Positions 1-9,642 of a DNA stretch of 64,000 bases are shown here, in pieces. The position numbers and the translations under genes are program-made. The stretch is from JAGNXB01 sp942490895 (GTDB lineage: Bacteria; Bacteroidota; Bacteroidia; Chitinophagales; Saprospiraceae): NCBI GenBank assembly GCA_942490895.1, contig CALNZC010000010.1, forward strand, positions 1 to 64,000, written 5' to 3'. How positions within the stretch are numbered: position 1 is the stretch's first letter; each line of letters begins with the position of its first letter. Under the pieces are notes generated by a model. That model ran no database searches. It was not told where the DNA came from and worked only from the letters and a program-made list of their open reading frames with translations.

Positions 1-619
1 GTTCGCGCGTCACGCGAATGTATGAAGTCCACCTTCACCAGTCAACGCTGGAGCATCTTGCTGGTCATGTCTGGAACCAGATCAGCTATGCCCGTCACTG
101 ACCGAGACATGTTCACACGCAGCCCCGCACATGGAGCCGTGTTGATGAGCGTGATAATAAAGACCACGCACAGAGTCGCGCGCTCCAGACAGGCCATCAG
201 CCCGCCATAATCCGCCAACAATAGTAGCGATGCCGAACCCTGTTCGTGGTGACTGCCAATGGTTGTCACCTTTAATGAGGTACATACCGACGGCCCATGC
301 CCGGATACATATATCCAGGTACGGGTCAGGATATATGTATCCGGACATGGGCCGTCGGTATGTACCTCATTAAAGGTGACAACCACATTCTGATCACAGT
401 TGTCTGTGGCAGTCACCACAGGCACTAAAGGAACAGCATCACATTCGCAAACAGAAAAGATTCGCGGGCTTATTGGTACTGCCCTCGGTCCTCGGATCCC
501 GGACGGCTCCGTGTCGAGCGTGTCGAAGTCGGCTCTATTATCACAGCCGTCAAGGTCGCGATATAGGTGCGGGAGTAAGCAGTGTAGATACCCGGACCAG
601 CGATGGTCTAGTCTTCGAC
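1..619. other. Scrambled left edge of the window, remnant of the giant repeat gene
   Basis: This stretch has no coherent reading frame. Fragments of the HYR-like repeat are recognisable on the minus strand around 320-440, with residues such as TATDNCDQN and TDGPCPDTY. They are interrupted by sequence that matches no repeat class, and by a fold-back copy of the same repeat. The most economical reading is a low-quality or chimeric contig end inside the repeat array, not a set of small genes. The C-terminus of the giant protein, where a T9SS sorting domain would be expected, is therefore not visible. Confidence 0.6.
261..384. repeat. 56-bp inverted repeat (fold-back) in HYR repeat sequence
   Basis: Bases 261-316 and 329-384 are reverse complements with one mismatch, separated by 12 bases. 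Both arms are the same piece of one HYR-like unit (the TFNEVHTDGPCPDTY part), once on each strand. Weaker matching continues outward (about 245-258 against 408-421) after a gap of about 22 bases. A perfect hairpin inside a coding repeat would destroy the reading frame, so a fold-back read or assembly chimera is the likely cause. Confidence 0.75.
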
Positions 620-3600
620 CTACCACCAAGTGACCTGGACATCCAGATCACAATTATCAGATGCTGTGACGACTGGTGGAGATGGAACCAGATCACATTC
701 AACCGTGATATCTGCCGGAGCATTATCGAAGGTTGGATCTGTGGTATCCTCAACAGTGACCTTTTGAATATGTGTCGTTGCGTTACCGCAATTATCTATG
801 GCGATCCAGGTACGAGTCAATGTGCCATTATTTGCACAAGATCCAGCAGTCAGGACCTCGTTGTAGGTCACATGGACATCCAGATCACAGTTATCGGTTG
901 CCGCTACTGGTGGAGCAGTTGGAATGCCATCACACTCCACAGTGATATCGCCAGGTGTACTCGTGAATACAGGAGGTGTCGTATCCTCCACTTTTACCTC
1001 TTGTACATGAGTGGTTGCATTACCACAATTATCAAGGGCGATCCAGGTACGAGTCAAGGTGTAGCTATCTGGGCAGGAACCATCGGTTCTAACCTGGTTA
1101 TAGGTCACCTGAACATCCAGATCACAATTGTCTGTAGCCGTGACCACTGCTGCAATCGGCACTGCATCACACTCTACAGTGATATCGGCAGGCTTGTTGT
1201 CTAAAACAGGAGGTGTCGTATCCTCTACTGTCACCTTCTGGACATGCGTTGTGGCATTGCCACAATTGTCAAGTGCAATCCAGGTGCGGGTCAACGTATA
1301 GTAATCAGGGCATGAACCGTCAGTTCTCACCTGATTGTAGGTTACTTGAACATCCAGGTCACAATTGTCATGAGCAGTGACCACAGGTGGTGTGGGAACA
1401 GCATCACATTCTACCGTGATATCCGCAGGCGTATTGTCAAATACAGGTGGTGTTGTGTCTTCCACATTCACTTTCTGTACATGAGTGGTCGCATTGCCAC
1501 AATTGTCAAGGGCGATCCAGGTGCGGGTTAGGGTATAATAATCCGGACATGAACCATCCGTCTTCACTTCATTATAAGTCACCTGAACATCCAGATCACA
1601 ATTGTCCGTAGCTGTGACCACTTCGGCCACTGGGACAGCGTCACATTCTACGGTGATATCCGCTGGCTTATTATCCAGGACAGGTGGTGTCGTATCCTCA
1701 ACCGTTACTTTCTGGACATGGGTCGCTGCATTACCACAATTATCAAGTGCGATCCAGGTGCGGGTCAAGGTATAGTAATCCGGACATGAACCGTCCGTCT
1801 TCACTTCATTATAGGTCACCTGTACGTCCAGATCACAATTGTCCGTAGCTGTGACCACTTCGGCAACTGGGACTGCATCACATTCGACGGTAATGTCCGC
1901 AGGGGTGTTGTCAAACACTGGAGGAGTAGTATCCTCCACCGTGACCTTTTGGACATGCGTTGTGGCATTGCCACAATTATCAATCGCGATCCAGGTGCGG
2001 GTCAGCGTATAGTAATCCGGACATGAACCGTCCGTCTTCACTTCATTATAGGTCACATCCACATTCTGATCACAATTGTCAGTTGCTGTGACCACTTCGG
2101 CCACTGGGACAGCATCACATTCTACGGTGATATCTGCTGGCTCATTGTCCAGGACTGGCGGTGTCGTATCCTCAACAGTGACCTTTTGTACGTGAGTCGT
2201 TGCGTTGCCACAATTATCAATGGCGATCCAGGTGCGCGTCAGGATATAGTAATCCGGACATGAACCATCTGTCTTCACTTCATTAAAGGTGACATCAACA
2301 TCAAAATCACAATTATCCGTTGCGGTTACGATTTCTGGAACAGGTACTGCATCACATTCAACAGTGATATCTGATGGCTTATTATCCAGAACGGGAGGTG
2401 TTGTATCCTCGACAGTTACCTTCTGAACATGAGTAGTTGCGTTGCCACAGTTATCAATCGCAATCCAGGTGCGCGTCAGGGTGTAATCATCCGGACAGGA
2501 ACCATTGGTTTTGATCTCATTAAATGTCACTTGGACATCCAAGTCACAATTATCATGAGCTGTCACCACTTCTGGAACTGGTACTTCACTACATTCTACT
2601 GTGATATCGGCAGGGGTATTGTCAAATACCGGAGGTGTCGTGTCTTCGACACTCACTTTTTGCACATGAGTCGTGGCATTTCCACAATTATCAATCGCAA
2701 TCCATGTGCGTGTTAGCGTATAGGAATCTGGACAATTACCATCCGTCTTCACTTCATTGTAGGTCACATCAACATTCTGGTCACAGTTATCTGTAGCCGT
2801 CACGATTTCAGCTGTTGGAATCGCATCACATTCGACCGTCACATCGGCCGGTGTATTGTCAAACACCGGAGGCGTCGTGTCTTCCACGGTCACCTTCTGC
2901 ACATGTGTTGCGGCGTTACCACAATTGTCAATGGCGATCCAGGTACGGGTCAGGGTATAGTAATCAGGACAACTTCCATCCGTCTTCACTTCATTGTAGG
3001 TCACATCGACATCCAGATCGCAGTTGTCCGTAGCCGTGACCACTTCTGCAACTGGAACAGCATCACATTCAACCGTGATGTCCGCTGGCTCATTGTCAAA
3101 CACCGGAGGCGTCGTGTCTTCCACGGTCACCTTCTGCACATGCGTTGCAGCATTGCCACAATTGTCAATCGCAATCCAGGTACGGGTCAGTGTATAATAA
3201 TCCGGACAGCTTCCGTCCGTCTTCACTTCATTGTAGGTCACATCGACATCCAGATCGCAGTTGTCCGTAGCCGTGACCACTTCTGCAACTGGAACAGCAT
3301 CACATTCAACCGTGATGTCCGCTGGCTCATTGTCAAACACCGGAGGCGTCGTGTCTTCTACGGTCACTTTCTGAACATGAGTAGCTGCGTTACCACAGTT
3401 ATCTATCGCAATCCAGGTACGGGTCAGTGTGTAGTAATCCGGGCATGAACCATCGGTCTTCACTTCATTGTAAGTCACATCCACATCCAGGTCACAATTG
3501 TCAGTTGCTGTTACCACTTCTGCAGTTGGAACAGCATCACATTCTACAGTTACGTCTGTCGGAGTATTATCAAAGACAGGCGGTGTGGTGTCTTCTACCG

Positions 3601-6600
3601 TTACTGTTTGGACATGCGTCGCCGCATTTCCACAGTTGTCAATCGCAATCCAGGTGCGCGTCAGCGTGTAGTAATCCGGACATGATCCATCCGTCTTCAC
3701 TTCATTAAACGTGACATCGACATCGAGATCACAATTGTCTGTCGCTGTAACCACTTCTGGTACAGGAACATCATCACATTCGACTGTGATATCTGCTGGC
3801 TTGTTGTCGAATATAGGTGGTGCGGTGTCTTCGACCGTTACAGTTTGGACATGTGTTGCAGCATTGCCACAATTGTCAATCGCAATCCAGGTACGGGTCA
3901 GTGTATAATAATCCGGACAGCTTCCGTCCGTCTTCACTTCATTGTAGGTCACATCGACATCCAGATCACAGTTGTCCATAGCCGTGACCACTTCTGCAAC
4001 TGGAACAGCATCACATTCGACGGTGATATCCGCCGGCTTATTATCAAATACAGGTGGCGTGGTGTCTTCGACCGTTACCGTTTGAACATGAGTCGCTGCG
4101 TTGCCACAGTTGTCAATCGCAATCCAGGTGCGGGTCAAGGTATAAGCATCCGGACAGTTTCCATCCGTTTTGACCTCATTGTACGTCACATCCACATTTA
4201 GATCACAGTTGTCGGTTGCTGTCACAACCTCAGCGGTTGGTACGGCATCACATTCGACTGTGATGTTCGCTGGCGTATTATCAAATACAGGTGGTGTCGT
4301 GTCTTCTACCGTTACTGTTTGGACATGAGTCGCTGCATTTCCACAGTTGTCAATCGCAATCCAGGTGCGGGTCAAGGTATAAGCATCAGGACAGTTGCCG
4401 TCCGTTTTTACCTCATTATAGGTCACATCCACATTCAGATCACAGTTGTCAGTTGCTGTCACAACCTCAGCAGTTGGTACGGCATCACATTCGACTGTGA
4501 TGTTCGCTGGCTCATTGTCAAATACAGGAGGTGTGGTGTCTTCGACCGTTACCGTTTGAACATGCGTCGCTGCATTTCCACAGTTGTCAATCGCAATCCA
4601 GGTACGGGTCAGGGTGTAAGCATCCGGACAGTTACCATCCGTCTTCACTTCATTATAGGTCACATCCACATTGAGATCACAGTTGTCGGTTGCTGTTACA
4701 ACCTCGGCGGTTGGCACAGCATCACACTCGACGGTGATATTGGCTGGCTCATTGTCGAACACGGGTGGTGTCGTGTCTTCTACCGTTACTGTTTGAACAT
4801 GTGTCGCTGCGTTGCCGCAGTTGTCAATCGCAATCCAGGTGCGGGTCAAGGTATAAGCATCCGGACAGTTGCCATCCGTTTTGACCTCATTGTACGTCAC
4901 ATCCACATTTAGATCACAGTTGTCCGTAGCCGTGACCACTTCTGCAACTGGAACAGCATCACATTCGACTGTGATGTTCGCTGGCGTATTATCAAATACA
5001 GGTGGTGTCGTGTCTTCTACCGTTACTGTCTGAACATGTGTCGCTGCGTTGCCGCAGTTGTCAATCGCAATCCAGGTGCGGGTCAGCGTATAGGAATCAG
5101 GGCAAGAACCATCGGTCTTTACCTCATTATAGGTCACATCCACATTCAGATCACAGTTGTCGGTTGCTGTTACAACTTCAGCAGTTGGTACGGCATCACA
5201 TTCGACTGTGAGGTCTGCTGGCGTATTATCAAATACAGGTGGTGTCGTGTCTTCTACCGTTACTGTTTGAACATGTGTCGCTGCGTTGCCGCAGTTGTCC
5301 AGCGCAATCCAGGTGCGGGTCAAGGTATACGAATCAGGGCAAGAACCATCGGTCTTCACCTCATTATAGGTCACATCCACATCCAGATCACAATTGTCTT
5401 GTGCCGTCACCACTTCAGCAGTTGGTACGGCATCACATTCGACGGTGATATTCACTGGCGTATTATCAAATACCGGTGGTGTAGTGTCTTCTACCGTTAC
5501 TGTTTGAACATGTGTCGCTGCGTTGCCGCAGTTGTCCAGCGCAATCCAGGTGCGGGTCAAGGTATACGAATCAGGGCAAGAACCATCGGTCTTCACCTCA
5601 TTATAGGTCACGTCCACATCCAGATCACAATTGTCTTGTGCCGTCACCACTTCAGCTACTGGGACAGCATCACATTCGACTGTGAGGTCTTCTGGCTTGT
5701 TGTCAAATACAGGTGGTGTCGTGTCTTCTACTGTCACTGTCTGAACATGTGTTGCTGCGTTGCCGCAGTTGTCCAGCGCAATCCAGGTGCGCGTCAAGGT
5801 ATACGAATCAGGGCAAGAACCATCGGTCTTCACCTCATTATAGGTCACATCCACATTCAGATCACAGTTGTCGGTTGCTGTTACAATCTCGGCGGTTGGC
5901 ACGGCATCACATTCGACTGTGATATTGGCTGGCTCATTGTCGAACACGGGTGGTGTCGTGTCTTCTACAGTTACCGTTTGAACATGTGTCGCTGCGTTGC
6001 CGCAGTTGTCAATCGCAATCCAGGTGCGCGTCAAGGTGTAGGCATCCGGACAGTTTCCATCCGTTTTGACCTCATTATAGGTCACATCCACATTCAGATC
6101 ACAGTTGTCGGTTGCTGTTACAACCTCGGCGGTTGGCACAGCATCACACTCGACGGTGATATTGGCTGGCTCATTGTCGAACACGGGTGGTGTCGTGTCT
6201 TCTACCGTTACTGTTTGAACATGTGTCGCTGCGTTGCCGCAGTTGTCGATCGCAATCCAGGTGCGGGTTAGGGTGTAAGCATCCGGACAGGTACCATCCG
6301 TCTTCACTTCATTATAGGTCACATCCACATTCAGATCACAGTTGTCGGTTGCTGTCACAACCTCAGCGGTTGGTACGGCATCACATTCGACTGTGATGTT
6401 CGCTGGCGTATTATCAAATACAGGTGGTGTCGTGTCTTCTACCGTTACTGTTTGAACATGTGTCGCTGCATTGCCACAGTTGTCAATCGCGATCCAGGTG
6501 CGGGTCAGCGTATAGGAATCAGGGCAAGAACCATCGGTCTTCACCTCATTATACGTCACATCCACATCCAGGTCACAATTGTCCTGAGCTGTCACTACCT

Positions 6601-7798
6601 CTGGAACAGGCACGGCATCACACTCTACGGTGAGATCTGCTGGCTGGTTATCGAATACAGGTGGAGTCGTGTCTTCGACTGTCACTGTCTGAACATGTGT
6701 CGCTGCATTGCCACAATTGTCAATCGCGATCCAGGTACGAGTCAGCGTATAAGAATCAGGGCAAGAACCATCGGTCTTTACCTCATTATAGGTCACTTCC
6801 ACATCCAGATCACAATTGTCATGAGCTGTCACTACTTCTGGAACAGGCACGGCATCGCACTCTACGGTGAGATCTGCTGGCTGGTTATCGAATACAGGTG
6901 GAGTCGTGTCTTCGACTGTCACTGTCTGAACATGTGTCGCAGCGTTGCCGCAGTTGTCCAGCGCAATCCAGGTGCGGGTCAAGGTATACGAATCTGGGCA
7001 AGAACCATCGGTCTTTACCTCATTATAGGTCACTTCCACATCCAGATCACAATTGTCTTGTGCCGTCACCACTTCAGCAGTTGGTACGGCATCACATTCG
7101 ACGGTGATATTCACTGGCGTATTATCAAATACCGGTGGTGTGGTGTCTTCGACCGTTACTGTTTGAACATGTGTCGCTGCATTGCCACAGTTGTCAATCG
7201 CGATCCAGGTACGGGTCAAGGTATATGAATCAGGACAAGAACCATCGGTCTTCACCTCATTATAAGTTACATCCACATCCAGGTCACAATTGTCATGAGC
7301 TGTTACCACTTCGGCAACGGGCACGGCATCACACTCTACGGTGAGATCTGCTGGCTGGTTGTCAAACACGGGTGGTGTGGTGTCTTCTACCGTCACCGTT
7401 TGCACATGCGTCGCTGCATTGCCACAGTTGTCTAGCGCAATCCAGGTACGAGTCAGCGTATATGAATCCGGGCAAGGGCCATCGGTCTTCACCTCATTAT
7501 ACGTCACGTCCACATCCAGATCACAATTGTCATGAGCTGTTACCACTTCGGCAACGGGCACGGCATCACACTCTACGGTGAGATCAACTGGCTTGTTATC
7601 AAATACCGGTGGTGTCGTGTCCTCTACTGTCACTTTCTGTACATGAGTCGTTGCATTGCCACAATTGTCAATCGCGATCCAGGTACGGGTCAGCGTATAT
7701 GAATCAGGGCAAGAACCATCGGTCTTTACCTCATTATAGGTCACTTCCACATCCAGATCACAATTGTCATGGGCTGTCACCACTTCGGCAACAGGCAC
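620..7798 (-). CDS. Giant HYR-like repeat surface protein, C-terminal fragment (about 30 domains)
   Basis: This frame holds about 30 tandem 79-residue HYR-like domains and has no start of its own: the nominal GTG at 7798 lies inside a repeat. Each domain has four conserved cysteines, in VECD, DNCD, the CPD loop and DNCG, plus a TRTW motif and a linker TVEDTTPPVFDN. This resembles the four-cysteine HYR type found in secreted Bacteroidota adhesins. Units nearest the C-terminal end (about 640-1900) are the most divergent, and central units are almost identical. The frame is broken upstream by a 2-base insertion near 7921-7926 and downstream near 640. It is best read as part of one gene starting at 19170. 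An extracellular structural or adhesive role is inferred from the family; no catalytic domain is seen. Confidence 0.85.
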   Translation of the reverse strand: MPVAEVVTAHDNCDLDVEVTYNEVKTDGSCPDSYTLTRTWIAIDNCGNATTHVQKVTVEDTTPPVFDNKPVDLTVECDAVPVAEVVTAHDNCDLDVDVTYNEVKTDGPCPDSYTLTRTWIALDNCGNAATHVQTVTVEDTTPPVFDNQPADLTVECDAVPVAEVVTAHDNCDLDVDVTYNEVKTDGSCPDSYTLTRTWIAIDNCGNAATHVQTVTVEDTTPPVFDNTPVNITVECDAVPTAEVVTAQDNCDLDVEVTYNEVKTDGSCPDSYTLTRTWIALDNCGNAATHVQTVTVEDTTPPVFDNQPADLTVECDAVPVPEVVTAHDNCDLDVEVTYNEVKTDGSCPDSYTLTRTWIAIDNCGNAATHVQTVTVEDTTPPVFDNQPADLTVECDAVPVPEVVTAQDNCDLDVDVTYNEVKTDGSCPDSYTLTRTWIAIDNCGNAATHVQTVTVEDTTPPVFDNTPANITVECDAVPTAEVVTATDNCDLNVDVTYNEVKTDGTCPDAYTLTRTWIAIDNCGNAATHVQTVTVEDTTPPVFDNEPANITVECDAVPTAEVVTATDNCDLNVDVTYNEVKTDGNCPDAYTLTRTWIAIDNCGNAATHVQTVTVEDTTPPVFDNEPANITVECDAVPTAEIVTATDNCDLNVDVTYNEVKTDGSCPDSYTLTRTWIALDNCGNAATHVQTVTVEDTTPPVFDNKPEDLTVECDAVPVAEVVTAQDNCDLDVDVTYNEVKTDGSCPDSYTLTRTWIALDNCGNAATHVQTVTVEDTTPPVFDNTPVNITVECDAVPTAEVVTAQDNCDLDVDVTYNEVKTDGSCPDSYTLTRTWIALDNCGNAATHVQTVTVEDTTPPVFDNTPADLTVECDAVPTAEVVTATDNCDLNVDVTYNEVKTDGSCPDSYTLTRTWIAIDNCGNAATHVQTVTVEDTTPPVFDNTPANITVECDAVPVAEVVTATDNCDLNVDVTYNEVKTDGNCPDAYTLTRTWIAIDNCGNAATHVQTVTVEDTTPPVFDNEPANITVECDAVPTAEVVTATDNCDLNVDVTYNEVKTDGNCPDAYTLTRTWIAIDNCGNAATHVQTVTVEDTTPPVFDNEPANITVECDAVPTAEVVTATDNCDLNVDVTYNEVKTDGNCPDAYTLTRTWIAIDNCGNAATHVQTVTVEDTTPPVFDNTPANITVECDAVPTAEVVTATDNCDLNVDVTYNEVKTDGNCPDAYTLTRTWIAIDNCGNAATHVQTVTVEDTTPPVFDNKPADITVECDAVPVAEVVTAMDNCDLDVDVTYNEVKTDGSCPDYYTLTRTWIAIDNCGNAATHVQTVTVEDTAPPIFDNKPADITVECDDVPVPEVVTATDNCDLDVDVTFNEVKTDGSCPDYYTLTRTWIAIDNCGNAATHVQTVTVEDTTPPVFDNTPTDVTVECDAVPTAEVVTATDNCDLDVDVTYNEVKTDGSCPDYYTLTRTWIAIDNCGNAATHVQKVTVEDTTPPVFDNEPADITVECDAVPVAEVVTATDNCDLDVDVTYNEVKTDGSCPDYYTLTRTWIAIDNCGNAATHVQKVTVEDTTPPVFDNEPADITVECDAVPVAEVVTATDNCDLDVDVTYNEVKTDGSCPDYYTLTRTWIAIDNCGNAATHVQKVTVEDTTPPVFDNTPADVTVECDAIPTAEIVTATDNCDQNVDVTYNEVKTDGNCPDSYTLTRTWIAIDNCGNATTHVQKVSVEDTTPPVFDNTPADITVECSEVPVPEVVTAHDNCDLDVQVTFNEIKTNGSCPDDYTLTRTWIAIDNCGNATTHVQKVTVEDTTPPVLDNKPSDITVECDAVPVPEIVTATDNCDFDVDVTFNEVKTDGSCPDYYILTRTWIAIDNCGNATTHVQKVTVEDTTPPVLDNEPADITVECDAVPVAEVVTATDNCDQNVDVTYNEVKTDGSCPDYYTLTRTWIAIDNCGNATTHVQKVTVEDTTPPVFDNTPADITVECDAVPVAEVVTATDNCDLDVQVTYNEVKTDGSCPDYYTLTRTWIALDNCGNAATHVQKVTVEDTTPPVLDNKPADITVECDAVPVAEVVTATDNCDLDVQVTYNEVKTDGSCPDYYTLTRTWIALDNCGNATTHVQKVNVEDTTPPVFDNTPADITVECDAVPTPPVVTAHDNCDLDVQVTYNQVRTDGSCPDYYTLTRTWIALDNCGNATTHVQKVTVEDTTPPVLDNKPADITVECDAVPIAAVVTATDNCDLDVQVTYNQVRTDGSCPDSYTLTRTWIALDNCGNATTHVQEVKVEDTTPPVFTSTPGDITVECDGIPTAPPVAATDNCDLDVHVTYNEVLTAGSCANNGTLTRTWIAIDNCGNATTHIQKVTVEDTTDPTFDNAPADITVECDLVPSPPVVTASDNCDLDVQVTWW

Positions 7799-9040
7799 AG
7801 CGTCACACTCTACCGTGATATCCGATGGCTTGTTATCGAATACAGGTGGAGTGGTATCCTCTACCGTAACCTTGTGGGTATGGGTTGTAGCATTATCGCA
7901 ATTATCAATGGCGATCCAGGTACGCGCGTAAGTGTGTAAGCATCAGGACATGTTCCATCCGTACGAATCTCATTAAATGTAACCTGTACATCCAGATCAC
8001 AATTGTCATGGGCTGTCACCACTTCGGCAACGGGCACGGCATCACACTCTACGGTGAGATCAACTGGCTTGTTATCAAATACCGGTGGTGTCGTGTCCTC
8101 TACTGTCACTTTCTGTACATGAGTCGTTGCATTGCCACAATTGTCAAGCGCGATCCAGGTACGGGTCAGCGTATATGAATCAGGGCAAGAGCCATCGGTC
8201 TTTACCTCATTATAGGTCACTTCCACATCCAGATCACAATTGTCATGAGCTGTCACCACTTCGGCAACAGGCACAGCGTCACACTCTACCGTGATATCCG
8301 TTGGCTTATTATCGAATACAGGTGGAGTGGTATCCTCTACCGTAACCTTTTGGGTATGGGTTGTTGCATTATCGCAATTATCAATGGCGATCCAGGTACG
8401 CGTAAGTGTGTAAGCATCAGGACATGTTCCATCCGTACGAATCTCATTAAATGTAACCTGTACGTCCAGATCACAATTGTCATGGGCTGTCACCACTTCG
8501 GCAACGGGCACGGCATCACACTCTACGGTGAGATCAACTGGCTTGTTATCAAATACCGGTGGTGTCGTGTCTTCGACCGTTATTTTCTGAGTATGCGTAG
8601 TCGCATTGTCACAATTGTCAATGGCAATCCAGGTGCGGGTCAAGGTATATGAGTCAGGACATGATCCATCCGTACGGATTTCATTAAATGTCACCTGTAC
8701 ATCCAGATCGCAATTGTCATGAGCTGTCACCACTTCAGGGACTGGTACTACATCACATTCTACAGTGAGATCAACTGGTTTGTTGTCAAACTCAGGAGGT
8801 GTCGTGTCTTGAACCGTGACTTTCTGTGAATGCGTTGTTGCATTTTCACAATTGTCAATGGCGATCCACGTACGAGTCAAAACATAGGTATCCGGACATG
8901 GTCCATCTGTGCGCACTTGATTAAACGTAACCTCCACATCCAGGTCACAGTTATCATGAGCTGTAACCGTTTCTGGAGTTGGCACTGCATCACATTCAAC
9001 AGTGATATCTACTGGCTTGTTATCAAATACAGGCGGTGTC
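640..9040 (-). repeat. Class A tandem array: about 36 units of 237 bp (79 aa)
   Basis: The unit is 237 bp, four-cysteine, HYR-like. About 30-31 units lie in the 620-7798 frame and five in the 7861-9642 frame. Variation is concentrated at a few positions: [TVP][AP]EVVTA, [THQM]DNC, CDL[DN] and the CPD[SAY]Y loop. Units reading CDLN and CPDAY occur in blocks, at about units 7-8 and 13-16 counted from 7798. This suggests duplication of multi-unit blocks. The sequence is conserved at DNA level as well as protein level, which points to recent unequal exchange or gene conversion. Confidence 0.9.
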
Positions 9041-9642
9041 GTATCCTCGATCGTGATGATCTGCTTACATGTGGTACTTGTATTCCCACAACGATCAGTA
9101 GCCTTCCATGTCCGCTCTATGCTGTAGTTGTCAGGGCAGTTGCCGTCGACAATCGCATCTGTGAATGTCTCCGTTGGGTCCGGATCACAGTTGTCCGTTG
9201 ATGTTGCATAGCCTGCACCATCCGGGGTGAAGTCGTCGGAACACTCGATCGTGATGCCTGATGGGCAGGTCACCACTGGAGGAGTGGTATCCTCGATCGT
9301 GATCGTCTGCTTACATGTCGTACTGGTGTTTCCACAGCGGTCTGTGGCCTTCCAGGTACGTTCGATCTTATAATTATCCGCGCAGTTGCCATCTACTGTC
9401 ACATCTGTGTATGTCTCCGTTGGATCCGGATCACAGTTGTCCGTTGACGTCGCATAACCCGCGCCGTTCGGGGTGAAGTCGTCGGAACACTCGATCGTGA
9501 TATTTGATGGGCAGGTCACCACTGGAGGAGTGGTATCCTCGATCGTGATCGTCTGCTTACACGTTGTACTGGTATTTCCACAGCGGTCAGTGGCCTTCCA
9601 CGTCCGCTCGATCTTATAATTGTCCGCGCAGTTGCCATCCAT
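7861..9642 (-). CDS. Giant HYR-like repeat surface protein, middle fragment (class B to class A junction)
   Basis: This fragment spans the change between repeat classes. Its N-terminal part has two and a half 82-residue class B units (IECSDDFTP, DNCDPDPTE, RCGNTSTTCKQ). The rest is five 79-residue class A units. The last residues are out of frame: near 7921-7926 the sequence reads CAGGTACGCGCGTAAG, whereas the otherwise near-identical unit at 8395-8408 reads CAGGTACGCGTAAG. The extra CG dinucleotide shifts translation into a stop at 7861. The start at 9642 is also internal and follows a scrambled unit (about 9640-9750). It should be joined to its neighbours as one gene. Confidence 0.8.
   Translation of the reverse strand: MDGNCADNYKIERTWKATDRCGNTSTTCKQTITIEDTTPPVVTCPSNITIECSDDFTPNGAGYATSTDNCDPDPTETYTDVTVDGNCADNYKIERTWKATDRCGNTSTTCKQTITIEDTTPPVVTCPSGITIECSDDFTPDGAGYATSTDNCDPDPTETFTDAIVDGNCPDNYSIERTWKATDRCGNTSTTCKQIITIEDTTPPVFDNKPVDITVECDAVPTPETVTAHDNCDLDVEVTFNQVRTDGPCPDTYVLTRTWIAIDNCENATTHSQKVTVQDTTPPEFDNKPVDLTVECDVVPVPEVVTAHDNCDLDVQVTFNEIRTDGSCPDSYTLTRTWIAIDNCDNATTHTQKITVEDTTPPVFDNKPVDLTVECDAVPVAEVVTAHDNCDLDVQVTFNEIRTDGTCPDAYTLTRTWIAIDNCDNATTHTQKVTVEDTTPPVFDNKPTDITVECDAVPVAEVVTAHDNCDLDVEVTYNEVKTDGSCPDSYTLTRTWIALDNCGNATTHVQKVTVEDTTPPVFDNKPVDLTVECDAVPVAEVVTAHDNCDLDVQVTFNEIRTDGTCPDAYTLTRVPGSPLIIAIMLQPIPTRLR

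Noticed and set aside
473..1204. 243-residue plus-strand ORF at the left edge
   Set aside because: It is antisense to the HYR-like repeats and starts in the scrambled edge.
2429..7818. Many plus-strand ORFs of 60-411 residues spaced every 237 bases
   Set aside because: They are antisense shadows of the class A array; their spacing equals the repeat period and their sequences carry no signal or domain.
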